From Engelhardtia mirabilis (GTDB lineage: Bacteria > Planctomycetota > UBA1135 > GCA-002686595): a stretch of DNA of 64,000 nt. Shown piece by piece: positions 1 to 8,774 of this stretch. The translations under genes and the position numbers were made by a program. Within the stretch, counting starts at the first letter, position 1. Each line of letters starts with the position of its first letter. The notes beneath the pieces were generated by a model. It made no database searches and had not been told where the DNA came from. It saw only the letters and a list, made by a program, of their open reading frames with translations. The stretch is from positions 6,696,001 through 6,760,000 of the forward strand of contig NZ_CP036287.1 of the NCBI RefSeq assembly GCF_007748095.1, read 5' to 3'.

Positions 1-174
1 CAAGCCCGCCGTCGCCACCTGGTACAGCAGCGGCTGGAACAGGTGGTGGTTCTGGCGATCGACCAACACCACGTCGACCGCCTCACCGGCGAGCCGCCGC
101 GCCGCCTCGAGCCCCGCGAACCCGCCGCCGAGGATCACTACCACGGGCCGCGCACCGCCGCTCGAAGTCTGCAT
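1..174 (-). CDS. ndh: Type II NADH:quinone oxidoreductase (NDH-2), N-terminal part, cut by the window edge
   Basis: The 58 visible residues open with a short polar leader and then a Rossmann FAD-binding motif (VVILGGGFAGLEAARRL, about residues 12-28), followed by VDVVLVDRQNHHLFQPLLY. This arrangement is characteristic of membrane-associated type II NADH dehydrogenases, which pass electrons from NADH to quinone through FAD without pumping protons. The ATG at 174 sits 42 bases after the ribBA stop on the same strand, so a flavin enzyme follows a riboflavin biosynthesis gene, probably in one transcript. The NADH-binding and C-terminal membrane-anchoring parts lie outside the window, so another member of the FAD/NAD disulfide-type reductase superfamily cannot be fully excluded. 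Confidence 0.82.
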   Translation of the reverse strand, partial: MQTSSGGARPVVVILGGGFAGLEAARRLAGEAVDVVLVDRQNHHLFQPLLYQVATAGL

Positions 175-216
175 GGGGGTATCGGGTTCAGAGCGCCGGG
201 CGGCGCCCGGCCGCGC

Positions 217-1467
217 TCACCCCAAGGTCTCTTTGATCTCGCCCAGCAGGTGCCCGAGCTTGTCGCGCTTGGTCTGCAGGTAGCGAGTGTTGAAGGAGTT
301 CGGCTCGGTCTTGAGCGGCACCTGGTCCTCGACCGACAGCCCGTAGCCCTCGAGGCCGGCGATCTTCTTGGGGTTGTTGGTCAGAAGGCGCATGCGGCGC
401 ACGCCGAGGTAGGTGAGCATCTGCGCGCCGAGGCCGTACTCGCGCAGGTCGGCGGCGTAGCCCAGGGCCTGGTTGGCCTCGACGGTGTCCATGCCCTCGT
501 CCTGCAGGCGGTAGGCCTTGAGCTTGGCGGCCAGGCCGATGCCGCGGCCTTCCTGGCGCATGTAGACGAGCACACCGTACTTCTGCGCGGCCAGGGTCTG
601 CAGGGCCTGGTCGAGCTGGGTGCCGCAGTCGCAGCGCAGGGAGTGGAACACGTCGCCGGTCAGGCACTCCGAGTGCACGCGCACGGTGACGACCTCGTCC
701 ACCGCCTCGCGCGGACCGTCGAGACCGGGACCGGGCATGGCCTCCGTCGTCAGCGCCACGTGCTCGCGGCCGTCGAGCTTGGAGCGGAACAGGTGCGCGC
801 GGAAGTTGCCGAAGCGCGTTGGCAGGGGCGTGTCCATCTCGACCGCCTCGATCAGGCGCTCGGTCTGGCGGCGGTAGGCGATCAGATCCGCGATGGTCAC
901 GATCCGCAGGTCGTGCTGCTTGGCGAAGACCTCCAGGTCGGGCATGCGGGCCATGGTCCCGTCGTCCTTCATCACCTCGCAGATCACGCCCGCGGGCCGT
1001 CCGCCCGCCAGGCGCGCCAGGTCGACGATGCCCTCGGTCTGACCGCCGCGCACCAGCACCCCGCCGTCCTTGGCCCGCAGGGGGAAGATGTGACCCGGGC
1101 GAGCCAGGTCGGTGGCGCTGGCGCCCTCGGCGGCGGCGACCTTGATCGTGTGCGCGCGGTCGGCGGCGCTGATGCCCGTCGTCACGCCCTCGCGCGCCTC
1201 GATCGAGACCGTGAAGGCCGTGCCCATGCGGCTTTGGTTCTCATGGGCCTGGGGCGGAAGATCGAGCTGATCGCAGAGCGCCTCGCCCATCGGCATGCAG
1301 ATCAGCCCGCGCGCCTCCTTGGCCATGAAGTTGATGGCTTCAGGCGTCACGTGCTCGGCGAGCATCGCGACGTCGCCCTCGTTCTCGCGACCCGGGTCGT
1401 CGACGAGGATGATCATCTTCCCGGCGCGCAGGTCTTCGAGGGCGGCGGGGATCGTGCTGAGCGGCAT
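217..1467 (-). CDS. ribBA: Bifunctional 3,4-dihydroxy-2-butanone-4-phosphate synthase / GTP cyclohydrolase II
   Basis: A 416-residue cytosolic enzyme that supplies both precursors of riboflavin. The N-terminal RibB half (about 1-205) shows DDPGRENEGD at 23-32, the acidic metal and substrate loop that makes dihydroxybutanone phosphate from ribulose 5-phosphate. The C-terminal RibA half (about 210-416) carries the zinc cysteines C268, C279 and C281 (pattern C-x10-C-x-C), QEGRGIG at 305-311 and TNNPKK near 363-368, all typical of GTP cyclohydrolase II. Longer upstream extensions of the frame are low-complexity Arg/Pro text, so the ATG at 1467, in front of PLSTIPAALEDLRAG, is preferred. The leader was checked for an FMN riboswitch and none was recognised. 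The gene is followed by the NDH-2 gene. Confidence 0.95.
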   Translation of the reverse strand: MPLSTIPAALEDLRAGKMIILVDDPGRENEGDVAMLAEHVTPEAINFMAKEARGLICMPMGEALCDQLDLPPQAHENQSRMGTAFTVSIEAREGVTTGISAADRAHTIKVAAAEGASATDLARPGHIFPLRAKDGGVLVRGGQTEGIVDLARLAGGRPAGVICEVMKDDGTMARMPDLEVFAKQHDLRIVTIADLIAYRRQTERLIEAVEMDTPLPTRFGNFRAHLFRSKLDGREHVALTTEAMPGPGLDGPREAVDEVVTVRVHSECLTGDVFHSLRCDCGTQLDQALQTLAAQKYGVLVYMRQEGRGIGLAAKLKAYRLQDEGMDTVEANQALGYAADLREYGLGAQMLTYLGVRRMRLLTNNPKKIAGLEGYGLSVEDQVPLKTEPNSFNTRYLQTKRDKLGHLLGEIKETLG

Positions 1468-1630
1468 GGTGGGTGCCCTTCGGAGCGGATGGGACGTCCT
1501 GGCCGGGGCCGGGACGGAATCGGTCGGACCCTCTCGCGCGGTCCTTTGAGCGCGCTGGTCGACCTGACATCTTAGTCCACTCGGCCGACCCTTCCCGGCC
1601 CCGACTCCACGACTGACGCCCAGGCCCGCC

Positions 1631-3769
1631 ATGACCCACGCAGCCCACCGCCCCGATCGGGCCCCTCGCAGCCCCTGGTTCGCCGTCGCCCTGGGAGTCC
1701 TGGCATCCTGCGCGAGCCCGTCCTCGGTCTCCGATCGCAGAGAGCCCGTCGACACCGGCGGCGCGCGTCTGGTCGGAGCGGAGATCGACCTGCCCACGCG
1801 GCCGGACCTGTTGGACGTGGCGCGACTCGAGGCCGGCCGCACTACCGGCGGCGGGCGCCTGCTGCTGCTGCTGCGAAACGGCGACATCGCCGTGCGCGAG
1901 CGCGCGGCCACCGCACTGGGACGCCTGCCCTTCCCGCGCTACGGCTCGGAAGTGACCGACGCCCTGTGCACGGCCCTGGCCGACAACGCGCCGGAAGTCC
2001 GAACGGCGAGCGCCTTCGCCCTGGGGATCCGCGGGGATGCGTCGGCCATGGGCGTCCTGGCCGCCCACGCCACCGACTCCGAGGCCAACGTGCGCGCCGC
2101 CGTGGTCGAGGCCGCCTCGCGCCTGGGGGGCCCCACCGCCGTGGACATCTGCATTCGAGCCATGGCCGACCCCAGCCCCGGCGTGCGCCAGGAGGCCATC
2201 GTCGGCACCGGGCGCTGGCCGCGGGAGGACCCGCGCGGCCCCGAGGTGGACCGGCGGCTGATCGACCTGCTTTCGCCGATGCGGACGGAGGCGGCCGGGG
2301 CCCCGGCGCCCTCGGAGACCTGGCTGGTGCTCTACGCCCTGCAGCGGCGGCGCTCGCCCCTGGGCGCGGGGGCCTTCCTCGATCACCTCTCGGCGGGCAA
2401 CTCCGCGGATGCGCGCATCTTCGCGGCGCGCGGCCTGGCGCGCATCGACCCGTCGGGCGCGAACCTCGGTGGTGACCCGCGGCCCGAGCTGACCCGCGCC
2501 CTGGAGCGCGCCCTCGACGATCCCGATTGGCGCGTGGTCGTGGAGGCCGTGCAGGGCCTGGGCAGCCACGGCGACCCGGCTTCGATCGGACCGCTGATCA
2601 CGGCCCTGAGCCACTCGTCGGCACACGTGCGCCGCGGCGCGATTCGGGCCCTGGGCTCGGTCTCCGCGGGGCAAGGCCCGATCACGTCGGCCCTGTCCCG
2701 AGCCCAGAGCGACATCTCCCCCAACGTGCGCGCGGAGGCGCTCGAGACCCTGGCGAAGGTGGCGCCGCCGTCGGTGGCCTTCGAGACCCTGCAGGACCTG
2801 CGCGCGGACTCCGAGCCGATCATCCGCCGGGGGGTGGCGAGGGCCGCGGCGCAGCTCGCCCCCGAGTTCGCCTTCCGGTTGCTCGAGCCCCTGGCGGCGG
2901 ACCCGCTGACCTTCGTGTCCGTCGACGCCCTGACCAGCTTGGGCGTCGTCGGCGACGAGCGCAGCCTGCGCCTGTTGCGCGCGACGATCACGCGCGACCC
3001 CGACCTGGTGCTGGTGCAGATCGCGGCCGCGGCCATCGGCGACAAGGCCACCGCCGAGGACGTCGCCCTCATGGCCTCGCGCCTCTCGCGGGCCAGCGGT
3101 GACGGCGTCGACGAGCTGTGGAACACCGCTTTGGCCATGGCCCAACAGGTGGGTGGCGAGGGCGCGGTGGAGCTCGCGGGCCAGGCCCTGACCCTGGCCA
3201 ACCCCTACCTGCGGCATGTCGCCTCGGGGGTGCTCGAGGTCCTCGCGGTCGACGTGCGCACGCCCACGGTGCCGGTTGAGGGCCCTCCCATGGACGTGCC
3301 CGTGGCCGGGCGCGACTTCCCCCTGTGGCGCACGAACCCCCTGGTCGAGATCCTGACCACGCGCGGCTCGTTGATCTTCGAGCTGTATCCGGAGGAGGCC
3401 CCGCTGCACGTCCACAACTTCCTGCGCCTGGCAGAGTCCGGCTTCTACGAGGGGACGACCTTCCACCGCGTGGAGCTCGACTTCGTGATTCAGGGCGGCG
3501 ACGCGCGGGGCGACGGGTCGGGCGGCGCGAGCTGGCGCGGGGGGCCGCTCCCCCACGAGTTCACCCGTCGCAAGTACCTGCGCGGCTCGCTGGGGATGCC
3601 GCGCTGGGACGACCCAGACAGCGGCGGATCCCAGATCTTCGTGACCCACCGGCCGACGCCCCATCTGGACGGCCGCTACACCCTCTTCGGGCAGCTCCGC
3701 CAGGGCTGGGAGACCCTCGACCGGATCGAGGTCGGCGACCGTATCCGCAGTGTTCGAGTTCTTCCTTGA
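1631..3769 (+). CDS. HEAT-repeat lipoprotein with C-terminal cyclophilin-type peptidyl-prolyl isomerase
   Basis: 712 residues. The N-terminus ends in a lipobox (VLASC, Cys27), so the mature protein should be lipid-anchored and face the periplasm. Residues about 60-540 form a long alpha-helical solenoid of HEAT/PBS-lyase-like repeats (recurrent short blocks such as RAAVVEAASRLGG and RRGAIRALGSV). From about 565 to the end is a cyclophilin fold with GSLIFELYPEEAP, FHRV, VIQGGD and GSQIFVT, which includes the catalytic Arg of FHR. A plausible role is folding or quality control of exported proteins, with the solenoid acting as a client or partner binding platform; that is inference. It is transcribed divergently from ribBA, with 163 bp between the start codons. 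Confidence 0.88.
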   Translation: MTHAAHRPDRAPRSPWFAVALGVLASCASPSSVSDRREPVDTGGARLVGAEIDLPTRPDLLDVARLEAGRTTGGGRLLLLLRNGDIAVRERAATALGRLPFPRYGSEVTDALCTALADNAPEVRTASAFALGIRGDASAMGVLAAHATDSEANVRAAVVEAASRLGGPTAVDICIRAMADPSPGVRQEAIVGTGRWPREDPRGPEVDRRLIDLLSPMRTEAAGAPAPSETWLVLYALQRRRSPLGAGAFLDHLSAGNSADARIFAARGLARIDPSGANLGGDPRPELTRALERALDDPDWRVVVEAVQGLGSHGDPASIGPLITALSHSSAHVRRGAIRALGSVSAGQGPITSALSRAQSDISPNVRAEALETLAKVAPPSVAFETLQDLRADSEPIIRRGVARAAAQLAPEFAFRLLEPLAADPLTFVSVDALTSLGVVGDERSLRLLRATITRDPDLVLVQIAAAAIGDKATAEDVALMASRLSRASGDGVDELWNTALAMAQQVGGEGAVELAGQALTLANPYLRHVASGVLEVLAVDVRTPTVPVEGPPMDVPVAGRDFPLWRTNPLVEILTTRGSLIFELYPEEAPLHVHNFLRLAESGFYEGTTFHRVELDFVIQGGDARGDGSGGASWRGGPLPHEFTRRKYLRGSLGMPRWDDPDSGGSQIFVTHRPTPHLDGRYTLFGQLRQGWETLDRIEVGDRIRSVRVLP

Positions 3770-3848
3770 ACGGGGCCTGGAGAGCCTGTGGAGAACCCGT
3801 CTAGAAGCCGCCGAGGAGTCGCGCAGAGCTCGCGGGCACTCGGCCGCA

Positions 3849-3876
3849 AGCTAAGCCCATGAAAGGGCTTATAGCT
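3849..3876. terminator. Weak hairpin in the gap after the HEAT-cyclophilin gene
   Basis: TAAGCCC (3852-3858) and GGGCTTA (3865-3871) form a 7-bp stem with a 6-base loop, and the outer AGC/GCT can extend it past a bulge. No U tract follows, so this is only a possible terminator. The rest of the 278-base gap (3770-4047) shows nothing else recognisable. Confidence 0.3.
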
Positions 3877-4047
3877 CTCCACAAGAGCTGGCGAGGGCGC
3901 GCGGGGCGAATCGGCTGGTCGTGGAGCGAGGGTCGTCTCCAGTCCGCCTTCGGCCCCGTCCGATGGACGGAAGATGCCGGGCGCCCCCTGCCCCGCTGAC
4001 CCCTGGCGATCCCGTCGGGGGCGGCCCATCGCCCGGCTCGGAGCCCC

Positions 4048-5352
4048 ATGCGCGCACTCGAGCTCTCCCTCCTCCTCACCACCCTCACCGCCGGCGGCAT
4101 CGTCGGCGGCTCGGCCCTCGAGGATCTCCGCCACAAGGTCCAGGAATCCGAGCAGGAGTCCCTCGAACTGCGCGCCGCGAACACCGAGCTAGCCCGGCGC
4201 CTGGGTCGCCTGGAGCCCCTCGGCCAGTTGGACGGCCGGGTCGCCGAGGTCGAAGCGCTGCTGGCCGAACGGGACCCCCAGGTCGACGGGCGAATCCGTC
4301 TGACCGAAGCCAGCGTGGCCGAGCTGCGCGACGAGTTGGAGGCCCGCGAGGTGCAGCTCGAGGAGGTCGTCCAGCAGCAGCACGCCGCCATGGACGCGAT
4401 GGTCTCGACCCGCGTCGACGCCGTCGACCGGGTCTTGGCCGAGCGCCTGTCCGCCGAGCTCGCCCTGCTCGAACGCAGCCTCGAGTCGCGCCTCGACGAC
4501 ATGAGCGGTCAGGTGTCCGACGCCCTCGGTGTGGCCGAGCAGGGACTGAGCGCGATCGGCGAGCTGCGCGACGCGCTGCCGGGCGAGCAGGACCTCGGGC
4601 GGCTGTGGCGCGAGTTGGTGGCGCCGGTGGTCCAGATCCACGGCCCCTACAGCGTCGGCAGCGGCGTGCTGCTCGAGTCCCGGGAGACCGAGGACGGGGC
4701 GGTGACGCACCTCTTGACCGCCTGGCACGTGGTGCGCGACGTGCAGGACGACCCCGCCGATCCGATCACGCCGGTCCCGGTCCGCATCTACCTCGAGGGC
4801 GACGCCCTGCGCGAGGAGACCGCCACCGTCCTGGCCCACGACGCGGTGCGCGACATCTGCCTGCTGCGCCTCGACTCGAATCGCGCCGTGCCCTACGGCG
4901 CGCGACTGGCCTCGCTCCAGAGCGCGAAGGACATCGCGACCTTCGAGCCCGTCTACGCGGTCGGCTGCCCCCTGGGCACCGAGCCCCTGCCCACCGCGGG
5001 CGAGGTGGCCACGCCGACCCACGTGGTCGACGGTGTGCGCTACATGATGATCAACGCGCCGACCTACATCGGCAACTCGGGCGGCGGCATCTTCGACGGC
5101 AACAGCCACGAGCTCGTGGGCGTGTTCGCGAAGATCTACAACCACGGCACCCTGCGCCCGACGATCGTGCCGCACATGGGGCTGGTCGTGCCGCTGGAGG
5201 AGATCTACACCTGGCTCGACGACGAGGGCTACGACTTGATCGAGGAGTCGGGGTCCCGGCACCTGGTGCGCGTCGACCCGCCCCTGTGGCCGCGCACGAC
5301 CAGCGACGACGTCGGCTCGGGCCTGTTCACCGCCGCGACCGTGCGCGACTGA
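4048..5352 (+). CDS. Exported trypsin-like serine protease with long N-terminal coiled coil
   Basis: 434 residues. A short hydrophobic N-terminus (about 5-23) looks like a signal peptide or membrane anchor. Residues about 25-190 are heptad-like, rich in Glu, Leu, Ala and Arg, and should form a coiled coil that spaces or oligomerises the enzyme. The C-terminal half is a chymotrypsin-fold protease domain in the style of the S1C/HtrA group: TAWHVV gives His227, RDICLLRL gives Asp269 and GNSGGG gives Ser344, a complete triad. No PDZ domain follows, unlike DegP. The substrate is unknown. Envelope location and a function in stress or processing proteolysis are inferred. The gene runs convergently into the aminotransferase gene, with only 18 bases between them. 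Confidence 0.85.
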   Translation: MRALELSLLLTTLTAGGIVGGSALEDLRHKVQESEQESLELRAANTELARRLGRLEPLGQLDGRVAEVEALLAERDPQVDGRIRLTEASVAELRDELEAREVQLEEVVQQQHAAMDAMVSTRVDAVDRVLAERLSAELALLERSLESRLDDMSGQVSDALGVAEQGLSAIGELRDALPGEQDLGRLWRELVAPVVQIHGPYSVGSGVLLESRETEDGAVTHLLTAWHVVRDVQDDPADPITPVPVRIYLEGDALREETATVLAHDAVRDICLLRLDSNRAVPYGARLASLQSAKDIATFEPVYAVGCPLGTEPLPTAGEVATPTHVVDGVRYMMINAPTYIGNSGGGIFDGNSHELVGVFAKIYNHGTLRPTIVPHMGLVVPLEEIYTWLDDEGYDLIEESGSRHLVRVDPPLWPRTTSDDVGSGLFTAATVRD

Positions 5353-5370
5353 ACGCGGGGCGCGGCGCTG

Positions 5371-6546
5371 TCAGATGCGATCGAGGGCGGCGGTGAGGAG
5401 CTCGAGCTCGGCGCTCGCGTTGGGCCAGTGGGGCGCGATCCGCAGCAAGCCGTCCGGCCCGGTCACCGCTACGCCGGCCTCGCCCAGGGACTCGACCACG
5501 TGTTGGGTGTCGACGCCGGCGGGGGGCGCGAAGGAGGCGATGGTCGAGCGGCCGGCGGGCTCCGCGTGGCGCAGAGAGCGCCAGCCGCGGGCGACCAGCT
5601 CGGGCTCGACCCGATCCAAGTAGGCCTGGACGTGGTTCCAGATGGCCTCTGCGCCCAGGCCCTCGAGCAGTTCGATCGACGCGGCCAGGCCGCACAGGCC
5701 GAGGAAGTTGTGCACGCCCTGCTCGAAGACCCGTGCGTCCGACGACAGGGGGCGGTCGTAGCGCAGCTCTCCGGGACCGAACAGGAAGGCGTCGAAGTCC
5801 ACGTGGCTGACCCAGCCGACGCTGAGCGGCTCGAGCTCGGCGCGGGCCGCCTGGGCCACGAACAGGAACCCGGCCCCCATCGGGCCCATCAGCCACTTGT
5901 GCGAGGCGCAGGCCAGGAAGTCGATCCCGGTGGCGACCACGTCGAGGGGCGTCGCCCCCACCGCCTGGATCCCGTCGACGAAGACCCGCGCGCCGACGGC
6001 GTGGGCGCGCTCGGCGATCTCGGCCAGGGGCATGGCGAGTCCGGTCTGGAACTGGACCGCGCTGACGGCGACCAGGGCGCAGCCGCGGGCAAGCTCCGCG
6101 TCCAGGGCGGCCAGACCCTCCTTGAGCGAGCGCTGGAAGGGCGCCAGGGGCACGAACACCACCTGCGCGCCGCGCGCGCGAGCCGCCGCCTGCCAGGGGG
6201 TCACGTTGGTCGGGAATTCGCCTTCGAACAACACCACGCGGTCACCCGAACGCAGGGCCAGGGCCGAGGCGATGGCGGAGACTCCGGCGCTCGTGCTGGA
6301 GACGCGCGCGACCTCGCCAGGCCGGGCGCCGATCAGGCGCGCGAAGCCGTCGCGGGCGGCGTCGGCGCGCTCGATCAGGTGCGGGAAGGCCGCCAGGCCG
6401 CCGGTCTCGCCCAGGGCCACCCCCGCGCGCAGGGATTCGGCCACTGGGAGCGACAGGGGTGAGATCGCCGCGTGGGCCAGGTAGGCGCCGGCCCGCAGGT
6501 CAGGGAACAGGGAGCGGTCACCGAGCTGGGCGTGCATGGCGACCAT
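5371..6546 (-). CDS. Class V aminotransferase / cysteine desulfurase-like PLP enzyme
   Basis: About 391 residues of a fold-type I PLP enzyme. VSSTSAGVSAIASAL is the phosphate-binding region, VDGIQAVGATPLDV supplies the cofactor-ring aspartate and glutamine, and ASHKWLMGPMG carries the Schiff-base lysine. These motifs place it in the class V family (cysteine desulfurases, isopenicillin-N epimerase-like and related aminotransferases). The substrate cannot be deduced: no Fe-S cluster assembly genes are nearby and the Cys-loop of IscS/SufS is not obvious. Three in-frame starts are possible, 6588, 6546 and 6537. The first adds an Arg/Ser-rich stretch unlike the family, so 6546 is used here. It is divergent from the methyltransferase gene. 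Confidence 0.8.
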   Translation of the reverse strand: MVAMHAQLGDRSLFPDLRAGAYLAHAAISPLSLPVAESLRAGVALGETGGLAAFPHLIERADAARDGFARLIGARPGEVARVSSTSAGVSAIASALALRSGDRVVLFEGEFPTNVTPWQAAARARGAQVVFVPLAPFQRSLKEGLAALDAELARGCALVAVSAVQFQTGLAMPLAEIAERAHAVGARVFVDGIQAVGATPLDVVATGIDFLACASHKWLMGPMGAGFLFVAQAARAELEPLSVGWVSHVDFDAFLFGPGELRYDRPLSSDARVFEQGVHNFLGLCGLAASIELLEGLGAEAIWNHVQAYLDRVEPELVARGWRSLRHAEPAGRSTIASFAPPAGVDTQHVVESLGEAGVAVTGPDGLLRIAPHWPNASAELELLTAALDRI

Positions 6547-6621
6547 GCTGCCGGGACGACTACTGACTCGGTACCTGCGCGCCGACATTTGCGGCCGAGC
6601 CCGCGCTTAGAATCTGCGCCG

Positions 6622-7482
6622 ATGGATGAGGTCCAAGCAGACGCCCAGCGCCACTGGGCGCCGCCGGGGAGCGCCTACTCGCCGCTGGTCGATCCCCGCG
6701 AGGGCGTGCGGCGAAGTGCCCAGGCCAACGCGCGCCTGGATCGCTCGATCGCGGGTGTCGACATGCGGACCGAGGACCAGGTCGCGCTGATCGAGGACCT
6801 CTTGCGCCTGCACCGTCCGGAATCGGTCGGGGTGGAGCCCGCCGGCGCGGCGCGCTGGACCCGGGGCAACAGCTTCTATCCCCTGGGCGACGCCTACGTG
6901 TTGCAGGCGGTGGTCCGGCGCCAGAGGCCGAGGCGCGTGATCGAGGTGGGCGGCGGCTACTCGACAGCGGCGCTCCTGGACGCCATCGACATGGACGGGC
7001 GCGCAGACGAGGTGCAGATCACCGTGGTCGAGCCCGACCCCGACCGCCTGGCGTCGCTCCTGCGCGAGGGCGACACCGCGCGGCTCGAGGTCATGGTGGG
7101 CGAGATCCAGGACCTGGAGCTCGAGCGCTACGACGAGCTCGGCGCGGGCGACCTGCTCCTGATCGACTCGAGCCACGTGCTCAAGACCGGCAGCGACGTA
7201 CAGCTGCTCCTGTTCGAAGCCCTGCCGCGCCTGGCCCCCGGCGCGTTGGTCCACTTCCACGACGTGCCCTGGCCCTTCGAGTATCCGCCCGAGTGGATCG
7301 CCGAGGGGCGCAGTTGGAACGAGGCCTACGCGGTGCGAGCCTTCCTGCAGTTCAACTCGGCCTTCGGCGTGGCCCTGCACCTGTCGCACCTGGCCGCCCT
7401 CGATCGCCAGCGCCTGGCCCGCTCTTCTCCCGAACTGGCCGCGGAGGCCGGCAGCTCCCTCTGGATCGAGCGGCTGCGGTGA
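6622..7482 (+). CDS. Class I SAM-dependent methyltransferase
   Basis: 286 residues. EVGGGYSTAAL at about 108-118 is the glycine-rich SAM-binding motif I, VVEPDPDRL follows as the acidic motif II, and GDLLLIDSSHVLK then FHDVPWP match the Methyltransf_24 type of O-methyltransferase used on sugars and secondary metabolites. The ATG at 6622 avoids an Arg-rich extension. The stop overlaps the GTG start of the next gene by 4 bases (GTGA), so the methyltransferase and the GT87-like glycosyltransferase are probably co-translated. That suggests modification of a cell-surface glycan, but the acceptor is unknown. Confidence 0.85.
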   Translation: MDEVQADAQRHWAPPGSAYSPLVDPREGVRRSAQANARLDRSIAGVDMRTEDQVALIEDLLRLHRPESVGVEPAGAARWTRGNSFYPLGDAYVLQAVVRRQRPRRVIEVGGGYSTAALLDAIDMDGRADEVQITVVEPDPDRLASLLREGDTARLEVMVGEIQDLELERYDELGAGDLLLIDSSHVLKTGSDVQLLLFEALPRLAPGALVHFHDVPWPFEYPPEWIAEGRSWNEAYAVRAFLQFNSAFGVALHLSHLAALDRQRLARSSPELAAEAGSSLWIERLR

Positions 7483-8774
7483 ACGCGCGCGCCCGCCGCG
7501 CGCGCCTGGCGCTGATCGTCGTCGCCTGCGCGATCGGGATCGTGGCGCTGTTCGGGGTGGCGGACCGCGCGGCCGAGGGTCGCCAGGCGATCCTGCGCTG
7601 GCAGCCGGCCTTCGAGGCGCTCGAGTCGGGCGCGAACATCTACGCGCGCCCGGAGGGTGTAGTGGATCCCCACGCCACCAACGAGGGCTATCCGACCCTG
7701 CCCCTGTCGGCCCTGTTCATGGGCGCGGTGTTGAAGGCGGGCCCCGTGGTCGGTTGCCTGGTGTTCGCCGCGGTCAAGCTGGCCTGCGCGGCGCTCCTGT
7801 TGATCGGCGGCGTGCGCCTGGCTCGGACGGCGGGTCTCGAGTTGCCGCTGGCGGCGCAGTGGTTGCTGCTGCTGTTGACCCTGCGCGTGATGCTGTCCGA
7901 CGTCAGCCACGGCAACACCAACCTGCTGGTCGGCGCGACGGTGGTGGCGACGGCCCTGTGGTGGTCGACGCGCCGTGACGGCCTGGCCGGAGGTGCGATC
8001 GCCCTGGGCGCGACGCTGAAGGTCACGCCGCTGCTGCTCCTGGCCCTGCCCCTCGCCCGCCGCAGCCCGCTCGGATTGCTCGGCTTCGCGATCGGACTGT
8101 TGCTGTTCGTCGTCGTGCTGCCCGGTGCACTGCTCGGCTTCGACTTCAACCTCGAGCTGATCGGCGCCTGGTACGACCAGATGCTGGCGCCCTACCTCTC
8201 GAGCGCGGATCCGGGTCCGATGCAGACCCAGCAGATCAACCAATCCCTGCTGGGCGCCATGTCGAGGCTCACGACCGATTCGCTGGCGATCGAGGCGCGC
8301 GGCGACACCTGGCCAGCGGACGTGAGCGTGGCGCTGGTCCACCTGGACCCGGCGAGTTTCCGCTGCCTGCATCGGGCGGCTTGCGCCGCGGTCGTCGGGG
8401 TGTTCGCGGCGGCCCTCGTGCGTCGACCGGTCAGGCACCTGGCCCTGGCCCACGTGTCCCTCGGTGCCCTGGCCATGCTGCTGGTCTCCGAGCGTTCGTG
8501 GAAGCACCACCACGTGACCCTGGCCCTACCCATCGCTTGGTGCTGTGGCGTGGCCTTCAGCGCCGCGCCCGTCCGTGAACGCGCGGTCGCGACGGCCGCG
8601 CTCGTGGCCTCCCTCGCCGGCCACGCTCTGTCTGGCAGCGGCGTGCTCGGAGACCGCGGCAGCGACCTGGCGGAGGCGTTCGGCGCCTTCACCTTCGCGG
8701 ACCTGGCCCTGTTCGGGGCGGTGGCCTGGACCCTGTTCAAGCTCGAGCTGCCACCCCGCCGCTCCGGCGCCTGA
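7479..8774 (+). CDS. GT87-like (DUF2029) polyprenyl-phosphate-sugar-dependent membrane glycosyltransferase
   Basis: 431 residues beginning at a GTG that overlaps the methyltransferase stop. It has about ten hydrophobic segments, and a first periplasmic loop after TM1 containing the acidic/aromatic sequence expected of GT-C enzymes. Blocks such as GNTNLLVGATVVATALWW and TLKVTPLLLLALPL are typical of the DUF2029/GT87 family, whose characterised actinobacterial members add mannose from polyprenyl phosphate to envelope glycans. It is therefore likely an inner-membrane enzyme acting on the periplasmic side; sugar and acceptor are unknown. Its last 38 bases overlap the end of the convergent HPP gene, an unusual tail-to-tail overlap. 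Confidence 0.8.
   Translation: MNARARRARLALIVVACAIGIVALFGVADRAAEGRQAILRWQPAFEALESGANIYARPEGVVDPHATNEGYPTLPLSALFMGAVLKAGPVVGCLVFAAVKLACAALLLIGGVRLARTAGLELPLAAQWLLLLLTLRVMLSDVSHGNTNLLVGATVVATALWWSTRRDGLAGGAIALGATLKVTPLLLLALPLARRSPLGLLGFAIGLLLFVVVLPGALLGFDFNLELIGAWYDQMLAPYLSSADPGPMQTQQINQSLLGAMSRLTTDSLAIEARGDTWPADVSVALVHLDPASFRCLHRAACAAVVGVFAAALVRRPVRHLALAHVSLGALAMLLVSERSWKHHHVTLALPIAWCCGVAFSAAPVRERAVATAALVASLAGHALSGSGVLGDRGSDLAEAFGAFTFADLALFGAVAWTLFKLELPPRRSGA

Noticed and set aside
43..1575. Long plus-strand frame over ndh and ribBA
   Set aside because: Shadow of ribBA, whose zinc and catalytic motifs are complete.
1468..1630. Possible FMN riboswitch upstream of ribBA
   Set aside because: The conserved FMN-element core segments could not be found in the leader.
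1340..3664. A 774-codon open frame antisense to the HEAT-cyclophilin gene
   Set aside because: Same shadow pattern; the plus-strand gene has a lipobox, repeats and a complete cyclophilin domain.
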